Shown here: positions 24,161 to 34,316 of the stretch, in pieces
How the letters are laid out: each line of letters opens with the position of its first letter
Position numbering within the stretch: the first letter of the stretch is position 1
From: Helichrysum umbraculigerum
Taxonomy: Eukaryota > Streptophyta > Magnoliopsida > Asterales > Asteraceae
NCBI GenBank assembly: GCA_949592205.1
Contig: CATIUR010000004.1
Location: 64,825,837-64,889,836 of the forward strand
Direction: 5' to 3'
Length of the DNA stretch: 64,000 nt
Notes under the pieces: model-generated
What the model saw: the letters and a program-made list of their open reading frames with translations, nothing else
Databases searched by the model: none
Told to the model about the DNA's origin: nothing
Made by a program: the position numbers and the translations under genes

Positions 24161-26402
24161 GCGCCCGATCAGGTCGGTGTCGTTAACGATTACTAACCGG
24201 ACACCAGCAGTGGGTTGTTTTAAATTTGTAATTGCGGGGCCTAAGTTTTTCCTGACAATGCTAATCCTAAGGGTGAGCAAGTGGTAGGTATGACCTAGAG
24301 TCGTTCTTTAAACCAACTGAATTGAAACTAAGGCGAGGCAGATGAGGGCTTTCAAACTAGTGAATGGTTTATAAAATAGTAGGGGTTTTGGTTTTTATAT
24401 GAACTAACTTAGGCAAGTAAATGAAAGCGAAATAAAAGTAAAATCTAAAGCAGATAGATAAAGATAGTGTTTGCTGAGACTTCGTTAATTAAGTTGTGGG
24501 ATGATATTTGGAGAAACTATTTGAAAGATATTAGTTAATTATCATTCTTGAATACTTGCATGTAAACACTAGATTCCCTACTAATTAAAATCCCATTAGC
24601 ATGTCACACCGGGAGCTAGGTTATGGTAACATTACAAAGTATTTTAGATAATAAGCAAAATCTTAACTAAGGTTTAATGATACTTTCATATGAACGGGAA
24701 CAAAATCTTAAGGTACTAAACATTACTGAATCATATAACGATTCCTCGTCATCCTAACAGATTCATGTATTTAAAACAGTTCATTTATGACTTTAAACCA
24801 GCCCTTGCTTAAGACTACCCAATAAATCCCCTAATTATCCACAGCGTTCCTCACTTTAAGTGGTTCCGCCGCTTCAAACCTTGGCCATGTCTTGTCCTAT
24901 GATAATCCCCCATGTAGCCTTGCGGTTCCATAGTTTCATACCTTTGACAAATTATATTGACACAGATAATTGACTACCTTTTAATTGGACGTCGTAAAAA
25001 GGTGTTGTAATCACGTTTATTGGTGGAAAGGCGATAGATTAATTTGAAGTTTAAAAGTTTATTTAGAAAGGTTAATTAAACTAGGTTTCTCATTTTATAA
25101 ATTAGTTCATAATATAACTACCTTCGGTCGTTACACAGCTTCCACGTGTTTGTACTACACCTAAAGTGTTTCCAATGCTATACTGTATAACAGTCGAATA
25201 TGGGCCGTCATATTACTTTGCGATAATTAAGACCGGTTATATTTTACTACTATGATAATCCTAAGGCAAAAATCAAACAAGAACATACAGTAAGACGATC
25301 AAAGTAATATTACCGATCTTTAATATTTAATTATAAATCATCCCATAATTAACTAACTACATCACAAGCAAACACAACAAGTATACTACTCTCTAATCAT
25401 GGCAATAACTAAATCTAGCATAATCAATATAAACGTAATTAATTAAGATATATAAGGATAGAAAGAACCAAGATTAAATGCGGGAGAAAGTAGACTTGAA
25501 TTAATTGACACTATTCCGAGCATACACTGAAGATTACAATGCGTTTCTTGCTTTCGTTCTATTCTAAACAAGCTCTTACACTTATATCTCTTTAGTTCTC
25601 CTCTAACTCCTAAGAGTAGTACTAGAGAGAGGAACTAACTACAAGAATAATTCTCTTCTAACTCCTAAGAGTAGTGCTAGAGAGAGAATTCTAGAGAAAG
25701 AAAGAGAGAAATATGCTTAATGTGTGTGCATATGGTGTGTGAAAAGGTGTGTCTTGCAAATGAAACCCAAGCCCTCTATTTATAGGTGAGTTTAGGCTCA
25801 CATTAGCATCGAGGGGTGCACATTAGCGCAATGTGGGAAAAAAGGTGCACCAGGTACTGTACAACGCGGAAAGTAGGCGCACCGGGTACTGTACAAAGCG
25901 GAAAGTAGGCGCACTAGGTACGTGAATTAGCCAAAAAAGGAAACCGGGGCAGGGGACGGCAGGCCGGCGGCCGCCGGTGGCGACTGGTGGCTGCCACCCG
26001 CCCTGTTTCGCCGTCTTTTGCTGCGTTTCTTAATTCGTGCGTATCTTCTTCGTTATACGTCCGTTTTAGTCGATTCTTTTTGCGTTGGATTCATAATTCA
26101 AAAACAAACACTTTGATGCAAAGATATCCCAAAAATATGTCTCTAATCTTCAGATGTGTTGTGCGAATCTTTTGAATATTCCGGTGTACGTAGAATCTTC
26201 ATTCTTCGTCCGTTTTTGTTGATTCTTCTTCTGTTGGATTCGTATTTTGAAAACGAACATCTTGGATAAGATGGATGTTGGTGATGGGCACTTTAGTCTT
26301 GAAATCTCATTTTGATGCTTTGAATCTTCAAACGTGTGTGGAATCTTCGTTTTTCATCCGTTTTGCTTGATTTTTATCGTGCAACCTTGTTTTGACCACC
26401 TT
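24161..26402 (-). mobile_element. Athila-like 3' LTR, left part (split by the Tekay insertion)
   Basis: Together with 37004-37108 this forms one LTR on the minus strand. It would begin TGATATCGCG at 37108, right after a TAAGTGTGGGA polypurine-like tract as in Athila elements, and end near 24161. The interior includes 2.5 copies of a ~31-bp repeat (GGTACTGTACAACGCGG, 25850-25920) and a GC patch (GGCCGGCGGCCGCCGGTGG) at 25961-25979. The Tekay element sits inside it, flanked by ACCTT. The left border is approximate. Confidence 0.5.
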
Positions 26403-27711
26403 TGTGACACCCATCAAATTAGGACTAGTTATTAGATCCTAATCATCTAGTAGTACATATAATTAGTGCTATGTTTTAGGCTAATTGTATGTATCAATAT
26501 GTATATTGTTATATATATATCAGTACGCGATTTGTTTAAATCGTGCATTTTCAAATCGGCCGAATTCTGATTCATCTATACGGCGTTGGTGAAAACAAGT
26601 ATTAAGTAATATATAATTATTATTTAATACAACTCATTATTTATTACATATTATTTCGATAATATTTCAAAAGAAACTCGTATCGTCTAAAACAATCATA
26701 CGCAACCAAAAATGAGTGAAACGCGTTCGATAATCAAAACCAACCAAAGTTATATTTTTATAACTCATTAACGAGTATTTTGATAAAATACTTCAACTCA
26801 AAAATATCGAAAGCTTATTCGTTATTTAAAAACGTATATATAATACATAACGTCTAAATATACATTTAAACGATCGGGTAAACGAACACGGATATAATAC
26901 CAATTATTTGAGATAAAATATAACAAAAATCCACCTCCTTTTTGACTTGGAAAAATCAGCCAAACAAGATCCATGAAACATGGATCTTGTTCTTGACTTT
27001 AACCACCACCATCATCTCATCTTTCTTCATTCAATCACCAACTCAATCTCTCTCATTCTCTCTCTAATCTCTGATCTTTCTCTCTCTAAAATCAGCCACT
27101 TTCACCACCATAATCCACCATCAAAACCTCTTCGGATCATCAAGTCGATTGAAGCAAAAACGATCACGAGAACGCGAGCTACGCTTCCACCTTTTCGGAT
27201 TCTTCATTCGATCATTGTAAGAATCCTGAAACTTTCATAAAATACTTGTATTATGTTTATATAGATGATATATTGTTCATACAACTTGTTAATGTCCAAA
27301 TCTAAATCTTAAAAACGTTTTTCATAAGTATGTATGTATGACAGATTCTGTCTCTCAAAAACAGTCCCACAAAATCGTTAATATCTCGAGCTCTAAGATG
27401 AGTTAGACAACCAATTTTTTTTTAAAAGTTGCGTATTGAAAAGAGCTACAACTTTCGTGTTTTACACTTTTTCCAGATCTATACGGATTTAAGTATAGAA
27501 GCTGATCTTTGAATGTTACTCGTTTCCGAACCAAATCCGACTACCTTTCATGTTGATTTTTGTTAAAAATAGCAGATGAACTTATAAAATTACCATAAAG
27601 TGCAGATTTACACTAGACCCATAGGGGAACATCTGTGATTTTTGGTGGGTCTTGATTTGGACTAAAAAGTGTAGAAAACGAGAGGGTTGTTGAGTCAAAA
27701 ATCTGGAGATT

Positions 27712-27915
27712 ATAACTAACAGGGGCAACACGATTATAACTAACAGGGGCAACAAGATTATAACTAACAGGGGCAACACGATTATAACTAACAGGGGCAA
27801 CAAGATTATAACTAACAGGGGCAACACGATTATAACTAACAGGGGCAACAAGATTATAACTAACAGGGGCAACAAGATTATAACTAACAGGGGCAACAAG
27901 ATTATAACTAGAAGT
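27712..27915 (+). repeat. 24-bp minisatellite in 5' LTR (8 perfect + 1 degenerate copies)
   Basis: The unit reads ATTATAACTAACAGGGGCAA plus CA(A/C)G. The last-but-two base alternates C/A in the first six copies and stays A in the last two. The 3' LTR has nine perfect copies with the same order plus one extra A-type unit. Confidence 0.97.
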
Positions 27916-28277
27916 GGTAACAACTAGTAATCACGTAAGACAACAACACAACAACACATGACCTATACGAATACTAAATACTTCAAATACACTTTACAAG
28001 TATTTCATTTCAACATTTCAATAATAACGTTTTGAGATTATTATTACAATTAATCACCAACGAGCCGTATACGATTTTCACAACTTTAAACATAAACATT
28101 AACCAAAGTATTTGGACATAACTAGTTGAGGGAACAACTAGCATAGATGGTCTGTAAAGTCATCTAATCAAATAAAACCTTGCGCGTCTAAGACGCCCTA
28201 CAGGTTTCAGTCGATTGAACGACATCATTTGTCTTGTAAACCATCATTTGTGCTTGATAGCATCTCATTAGGCTCAG

Positions 28278-28761
28278 GTGAGTCTCATAGCCCCTTTTTA
28301 AATGCTTTTACCTAGGGGTGAGATACATGCTCATTTTGTTTTACATCTGAACACAAGTATCAAAACATCGCTATATATTACATGAGTAAATCATCTAATC
28401 ATTTTAAGTCCTCATAGCAGAGTTTGGTAATACTTTGTAGCGTGAATGTTAGTGTATGGATCCATATGGGACTGACAATCCCCGTCCGGGTCAGCAAGCA
28501 CTGACTGGTCAAAACGGACGCATTATCATTTGTTCATACGTATGTTGATTAGGCATACGCATAGAGGCACCCTCGCTCAGGCACTTAATTGTGATCCTGA
28601 CATCTCAGTTAAGCTCAGACTATGTGCTCATGGCTTTATATACATTATATTTGATTAATTTCAAACATCATTATTAAATCTTGTGGTTCATACATCATAT
28701 CTTATCATTAAACCTGTGAGCTCACCAGCTTTATAGCTGACCTTTTAGCATGTATTCTCAG
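28278..28761 (+). promoter_or_regulatory. Predicted leader intron with hairpin at its 5' splice site
   Basis: CAG|GTGAGT (28275-28283) is a consensus plant 5' splice site. It runs straight into TCTCATAGCCCCT, which can pair with AGGGGTGAGA 20 bases on. At the other end GCTGACC lies about 25 bases before TTCTCAG|G. The same arrangement occurs in the 3' LTR (36216-36699), the solo LTR (11658-12478, containing the MITE) and the gag-only element (59177-59877). Splicing itself is inferred. Confidence 0.55.
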
Positions 28762-29060
28762 GTTCTCAGCAGCAGTAGGACTGCCATTCAGGATGCCCAT
28801 TAGTTCGAGTCGCATACAGACATCAAGAGATTGTCATGCATTACTATATTTTGTATAATTTAGTTATGCCATAGAATCTCTATCATTTGAACTCAAGGGC
28901 TTTTGTAAACTATATTATAATGGTGTAAAACCTTTATTTTATCAATGTATTTGTAAACGACGCATGTAATGGTCGTTCATTATGTAATCTGGTGCTTTGT
29001 GTATTGATTAGTCGCGCCCCGAATCGACCCGCTTACGCATCATAATTTGGGGGTGCGACA

Positions 29061-29325
29061 GATTGGTATCAGAGCCTAAGGTTATAGTGAACTAGGTTGC
29101 ATTTAGTGGGCCTAGACTATGACCGTTAGGCAGTACTCCTTATTAGATATAACTGGTTCAGTGATTACACCATATGAGTTTAATTTAACATAGCTTAGCT
29201 AACTATGTACAATTAAATGAATACGATGTGAAAACTGAAAGGGGTTATGTTGAACAGGAATGCGATAGTTGACTCTGACCACGAGAGAAACCGAGACTTA
29301 TACTTGGTTTGTGCTAGACAATCAT
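29061..29325 (+). promoter_or_regulatory. Leader segment strongly shared with the gag-only element
   Basis: From the primer site on, about 260 bases align almost continuously with 60170-60435, including AGTGGGCCTAGACTATGACC and GGGGTTATGTTGAACAGG. The LTRs of the two elements are much more diverged. Candidate packaging or dimerisation signal. Confidence 0.55.
29064..29075 (+). other. Primer-binding site, initiator tRNA-Met
   Basis: TGGTATCAGAGC, three bases after the LTR end, is complementary to the 3' end of plant initiator tRNA-Met. It primes minus-strand DNA synthesis. Confidence 0.95.
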
Positions 29326-29857
29326 TATGCTATTATGTGATATAGGCGTATATACATACATAGGCCTCATTTATGTGCTACCTTATAGGCTATTATATAT
29401 TGAAGATATATGATTAAGCCCCACTTGCGTATTATCTTCTAAGCTATTATATATATCGAATAAATAGAGATCACACACGATACTACACTCGTTAACATCT
29501 TCACTACCAAAGACGATGAGTTTGAATTACTTTCGTCTATCCTTTTTATACGCACATAACATCTCACAACACATTCCGCTGTACAATCACATGTTCGCGA
29601 GGAATATATCATTCATACTTCCTCCATCATTCAAATTCTTCGGAATCACAAGTGGAACTTATTGTTTGAAGGACTATTAGGTTCCATAAGTAAAACCTTA
29701 CCCCACCCACTCGCATCTAGTATGCAACTCTGTTGTTTGTCAAATGTGATTATCACTTGTGTCATTGTATATTACCCCATAAATATATATATGCATATGT
29801 GATGTATCATGTTTTGGTGCAAACAACTCATCCACTCTATTTGCTTTTGTCAGAATC

Positions 29858-31585
29858 ATGCCGCCGAAGAGGAAAGATTTCAGTCAAGCTGAACTCAATG
29901 CTGCGGTTACCCGAGCTGTAGCCGAAGCCATGGCTGCTCGAGACGCTCAAAGGAATGAAGAGACAGTCAATACCACTCATACTCCTGTTATCAAACCTTG
30001 TTCCTACAAGGACTTTCTCAGCTGTAAGCCACTCTACTTTAAGGGCACGGAAGGTGCTATTGGCTTAATCCGATGGATTGAAAGAATGGAATCTGTCTTT
30101 AGTCTCTGTAACTGTGCTGAAGATAGTAAGGTCAAGTTTGCTGCTTACACCTTTCAAGAAGGTGCACTAACGTGGTGGAACACCCACGCAAACTCTATTG
30201 GCGTCGAGATCGCAAACCGACTTCCTTGGCCTGAATTGAAGAAAAAGCTAAGGGAGAAGTACTGTCGCGAGGAAGAACTACACCGACTGGAAGTGGAGTT
30301 CTGGCATCTGGCGGTACAAGGGAATGATATTGCTGGGTACACCACCAAGTTCCAGCAATTCGCTCTGTTGTGCCCAGGTCTGGTTGATACGGAAGGAAAA
30401 AGTATCAAGAAGTACATTCGAGGCCTCCCGGAGAATATCCAGGGGAATGTCGCCTCAGCTCAACCAACCACCCTTGATAGAGCTATCGAAATTGCTCATG
30501 AACTCATGGCCATGGTTGTCAGCCGTGAGACATCTGCTCCATCTTCTGGTAACAACAACAAAAGAAAGTGGTCTGGGAACACCACTCAAAATCAATCATC
30601 ATCAAAGAGGTCTGAGTCTGATAAGACCACCAACACTGGTTCTGGTTCCAACAAGGGCTACACTGGAAATAAGCCCTACTGTTCAAAGTGCTACCGTCAT
30701 CATGATGGTCCTTGCGGTACACCTTGTGGAAAATGTCAAAGGTATGGACATTTGACCAAAGACTGTAGGTCTACCACTGTCAACGCCAACACCACCACCA
30801 GTCAACCAAAGTCCTGCTATGAGTGTGGAGATACTGGACACTTTAGGAATGAGTGCCCAAAGCTGAAGAAGAAGGGTAACAACACTGCGAAGGGAAGAGC
30901 TTTCGTTCTGAACTCAGGAGATGCCCGTCAAGACCCGAATGTGGTCTCGGGTACGTTTCTTCTCAACAATCTTACTGCTTCTATTCTATTTGATTCTGGT
31001 GCTGATAGGAGCTTCATATCTGATGAGTTTAGTCAATTGCTTAACATTGCCCCTATTGCTTTAGATGCTAAGTATATTGTAGAGTTAGCTAATGGTAAAC
31101 TCATAGAGACCGATAGTGTGATACCTAATTACACTTTAAATCTATCCGATGAGATCTTCTCTATTGACCTTATACCCGTTGAGATTGGAAGTTTCGACGT
31201 CATTATTGGAATGGATTGGTTATCCAAGCACCGAGCTGAAATTGTCTGCTACGACAAAATCGTCCGCATACCTCTTGTCACCGGTAGTACTCTAATCATA
31301 CAAGGGGAGACAGGTAGGATGAGACTGAATATCATATCCTGCATGAAAACTCGCAAGTACCTTAGGAAAGGGTACCAGGCGATCCTCGCACATGTCTTGG
31401 AGAAAAAGTCGGAAGAGAAACGACTTGAGGATGTGCCCATTGTTAGAGATTATCCAGAAGTCTTTCCCGAAGACTTACCTGGCCTTCCACCACCGAGACA
31501 AGTTGAGTTCTCGATCGATCTCGTGCCGGGGGCAGCACATGTTGCACGAGCACCATATCGTTTAGCCCCTTCAGAACTTCAGTAG
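29858..31585 (+). CDS. gag-pro: Tekay-type Gag and aspartic protease
   Basis: 575 codons from ATG to a TAG at 31583-31585. The retrotransposon gag domain covers about residues 50-215 (GTEGAIGLIRWIE, ALTWWNTHA, GYTTKFQQFALLCPG). Two CCHC zinc knuckles follow at about 290-303 and 320-333, then a retropepsin with catalytic DSGA near 379-382. Gag forms the intracellular particle that packages the RNA; the protease processes the polyprotein. The stop lies in the linker between protease and reverse transcriptase, in frame with the next segment, so it looks like a single nonsense substitution rather than a natural end. Readthrough is possible but untested. The gag part is intact. Confidence 0.95.
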   Translation: MPPKRKDFSQAELNAAVTRAVAEAMAARDAQRNEETVNTTHTPVIKPCSYKDFLSCKPLYFKGTEGAIGLIRWIERMESVFSLCNCAEDSKVKFAAYTFQEGALTWWNTHANSIGVEIANRLPWPELKKKLREKYCREEELHRLEVEFWHLAVQGNDIAGYTTKFQQFALLCPGLVDTEGKSIKKYIRGLPENIQGNVASAQPTTLDRAIEIAHELMAMVVSRETSAPSSGNNNKRKWSGNTTQNQSSSKRSESDKTTNTGSGSNKGYTGNKPYCSKCYRHHDGPCGTPCGKCQRYGHLTKDCRSTTVNANTTTSQPKSCYECGDTGHFRNECPKLKKKGNNTAKGRAFVLNSGDARQDPNVVSGTFLLNNLTASILFDSGADRSFISDEFSQLLNIAPIALDAKYIVELANGKLIETDSVIPNYTLNLSDEIFSIDLIPVEIGSFDVIIGMDWLSKHRAEIVCYDKIVRIPLVTGSTLIIQGETGRMRLNIISCMKTRKYLRKGYQAILAHVLEKKSEEKRLEDVPIVRDYPEVFPEDLPGLPPPRQVEFSIDLVPGAAHVARAPYRLAPSELQ

Positions 31586-34282
31586 TTGTCTACTCAGTTG
31601 CAGGAACTCCTGGATAAGGGATTCATTAGACCGAGTTCTTCACCATGGGGAGCTCCGGTTCTGTTTGTAAAAAAGAAAGACGGTTCATTCAGAATGTGTA
31701 TCGACTATAGAGAGTTGAACAAATTGACCGTCAAGAACCGTTACCGACTTCCTCGTATTGATGACCTATTCGACCAACTTCAAGGGTCAAGTTTCTATTC
31801 GAAGATAGATCTAAGATCAGGTTATCATCAGTTACGAGTTCGTGACATCGACATCCCAAAGACTGCCTTCCGAACTCGCTATGGTCATTACGAGTTTCAG
31901 GTTATGGCCTTTGGTTTGACTAACGCACCGGTAGTATTCATGGATCTTATGAACCGAGTGTGCAAACCATATCTCGACAAGTTTGTCATTGTCTTCATTG
32001 ATGACATTCTCATTTACTCGCGCAATGAGCAAGAGCACGCGCAACATCTCAAAGTCATTCTAGAACTTCTTAGACACGAAGAGTTATATGCTAAATTCTC
32101 CAAGTGTGAGTTCTGGATGCAAACCGTTCAATTCCTTGGTCATGTGATTGATAGTCAAGGAATTCATGTAGATCCATCAAAGATTGAGGCTATCAAGTGC
32201 TGGCAAGCACCGACGACGCCGACCGAAGTACGCCAATTCTTAGGCCTGGCAGGTTATTATCGGCGCTTCATTGAGAATTTCTCCAAAATAGCTCAACCTC
32301 TCACAATACTGACTCAGAAGGAAAAGAAGTTCGATTGGACTGATAAACAAGAGTCAGCATTTCAGCTATTGAAGCAAAAGCTTTGCAGTGCACCAATTTT
32401 ATCATTACCCGAAGGCAACGAAGACCTCATGGTGTACTGCGATGCCTCACACCAAGGTCTTGGTTGCTTGTTGATGCAACGAGACAAGGTTATTGCCTAC
32501 GCCTCCCGACAACTCAAAGTTCACGAGAAGAACTATACAACTCATGATCTCGAATTAGGAGCCGTAGTGTTCGCACTCAAGATCTGGAGACACTATCTGT
32601 ATGGCACAAAATGTACCATCTTCACCGATCACAAAAGCCTCCAGCATATATTCGATCAGAAGGATCTCAATATGAGGCAACGTCGCTGGGTCGAGTTACT
32701 CACCGACTATGATTGTGAAATCAAGTATCATCCAGGGAAGGCTAATGTAGTTGCCGATGCCCTAAGTCGCAAAGAGCGCACAAAACCACTTCGAGTCCGA
32801 GCCCTTAGCATAACCATCCATAATGATCTAATCATTCAAATTCTCACTGCTCAACTCGAAGCATTAAAACCTGAAAACATCAAGGAAGAGGCCTTGCGAA
32901 ATATGGAGAATTAATTTGAAACCAAACCCAATGGGGTCAAATACTTCGCAAACCGAATCTGGTTACCCAAGTTTGGGAATCTTCGAGACTTTGTGATGGA
33001 TGAAGCTCACAAGTCCAAATATTCTATACATCCTGGATCTGACAAGATGTATCATGGCATCAAGGGATCATACTGGTGGCCAAACATGAAAGCAGAGATT
33101 GCCACATATGTCAGCAAGTGCCTCACATGTTCAAAAGTTAAAGCTGAATATCAGAAACCCACCGGCTTACTTCAACAGCCGGACATTCCTCAGTGGAAAT
33201 GGGAGCAAATTTCTATGGATTTCATCACCAAACTCCCGAAAACATCAAGTGGTTGCGATACTATCTGGGTAATAGTTGATCGTCTAACCAAATCTGCTCA
33301 CTTCCTTGCCATGAAGGAAACCGACAAAATGGAACGTCTCACACGAATTTATTTGAAGGAGATCGTATCCCGACACGGCGTTCCAATCTCAATTATCTCT
33401 GATAGAGACAGCCGATTCACATATAACTTTTGGCAATCATTGCAAAAGTCATTGGGTACTCGTTTAGATATGAGTACAGCCTATCATCCACAAACCGATG
33501 GCCAAAGTGAAAGAACCATCCAAACACTAGAAGATATGCTACGCGCCTGTGTAGTTGATTTCGGTGCAAATTGGGAGCATCATTTGCCTTTGTGCGAATT
33601 CTCATACAACAACAACTACCACACCAGCATCAAGGCTGCACCTTTCGAGGCACTGTACGGTCGTAAGTGCCGGTCGCCTATCTGTTGGACTGAAGTTGGA
33701 GACAGCCAACTGACTGGTCCTGAAATCATTCATGAAACCACCGAGAAGATCGTTGGTATCCAACAACGGTTGAAAGCCGCACGTGATCGTCAGAAGAGTT
33801 ATGCTGACGTGAGACGCAAGCATCTCGAGTTCCAGGTTGGGAATCGAGTATTGCTCAAAGTATCACCTTGGAAAGGTGTCATCCGTTTTGGTAAACGTGG
33901 GAAGTTAAATCCTAGATATATCGGACCTTTTGAGATCCTTGAAAGGATTGGTCCAGTCGCATATCGATTGCAGCTACCTCCAGAGCTCAGTAGCGTGCAT
34001 CCCACATTTCACATTTCTAACCTGAAGAAATGTATGTCCGATGAGACACTCATTATTCCTCTAGATGAGATTCAAATCGATGATAAACTTCATTTTATCG
34101 AGACACCGGTGGAGATCATGGACCGTGAGGTCAAACAGCTTAAGCAAAATCGTATCCCAATTGTCAAAGTTCGGTGGAATTCGCGGCGTGATACGGAATT
34201 CACCTGGGAACGGGAAGACCAGATGCGACACAAGTATCCGCATTTATTTTCGGACTCCACTCACACGCCAACACAAAGCTGA
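31586..34282 (+). pseudogene. pol: Tekay-type Pol: RT, RNase H, integrase, chromodomain (nonsense-broken)
   Basis: Continues the frame of gag-pro for 899 codons and carries a second in-frame stop, TAA at 32912-32914, between RNase H and integrase. Reverse transcriptase shows CIDYRELNK, LRSGYHQLRV and the FIDDILIYS active site. RNase H follows with YCDAS, the E of HDLELGAV, FTDHKSL and VADALSR. Integrase has an HHCC zinc finger (HPGSDKMYHG ... CLTCSK) and the D,D,E triad (SMDFITKLP, IISDRDSRF, SERTIQ). The C-terminus ends in a chromodomain (VKVRWNSR...FTWERED), which directs insertion to marked chromatin. With two nonsense codons and no frameshift, domestic production of Pol is doubtful; recent movement probably used enzyme in trans or predates the mutations. 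Confidence 0.92.
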
Positions 34283-34286
34283 ATTT

Positions 34287-34316
34287 CGGGACGAAATTCT
34301 CTTAACAATGGGAGAA
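34287..34316 (+). other. Polypurine tract and AATTTCG/CGAAATT palindrome
   Basis: AATGGGAGAA precedes the 3' LTR directly and would prime plus-strand synthesis. Just upstream AATTTCGGGACGAAATT is a perfect 7-bp inverted repeat with a GGA centre. It is also present in the gag-only element at about 62495-62512. Confidence 0.8.

Larger units (their letters stand above)
26403..29060 (+). repeat. 5' LTR of the Tekay-type element
   Basis: 2658 bp. Order of parts: U3; TATA-like run near 26834; CGATCGGGTAAACGAACAC block near 26872; leader with eight perfect 24-bp repeats (27712-27915); CAGGTGAGT donor at 28275; hairpin to about 28331; branch-like GCTGACC and acceptor TTCTCAG ending 28761; U5 ending GTGCGACA. 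An 86-codon frame at 26980-27240 and an antisense Leu/Ile/Val frame over the repeats are present in both LTRs but show no family resemblance. Confidence 0.95.

Noticed and set aside
26980..27240. 86-codon frame present in both Tekay LTRs
   Set aside because: It lies in the untranslated leader, is low-complexity (His, Ser, Ile, Leu), and its duplication follows from being in an LTR.
27712..27915. CRISPR-like array
   Set aside because: Units are directly adjacent with no unique spacers, it is in a plant LTR, and no cas genes are present.
27582..27923. Antisense frame of repeating Leu-Pro-Leu-Leu-Val-Ile-Ile (also at 35496-35861)
   Set aside because: It is the translation of the 24-bp minisatellite on the opposite strand. 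Any 3n-length repeat without stops gives such a frame. No start context or family supports it.
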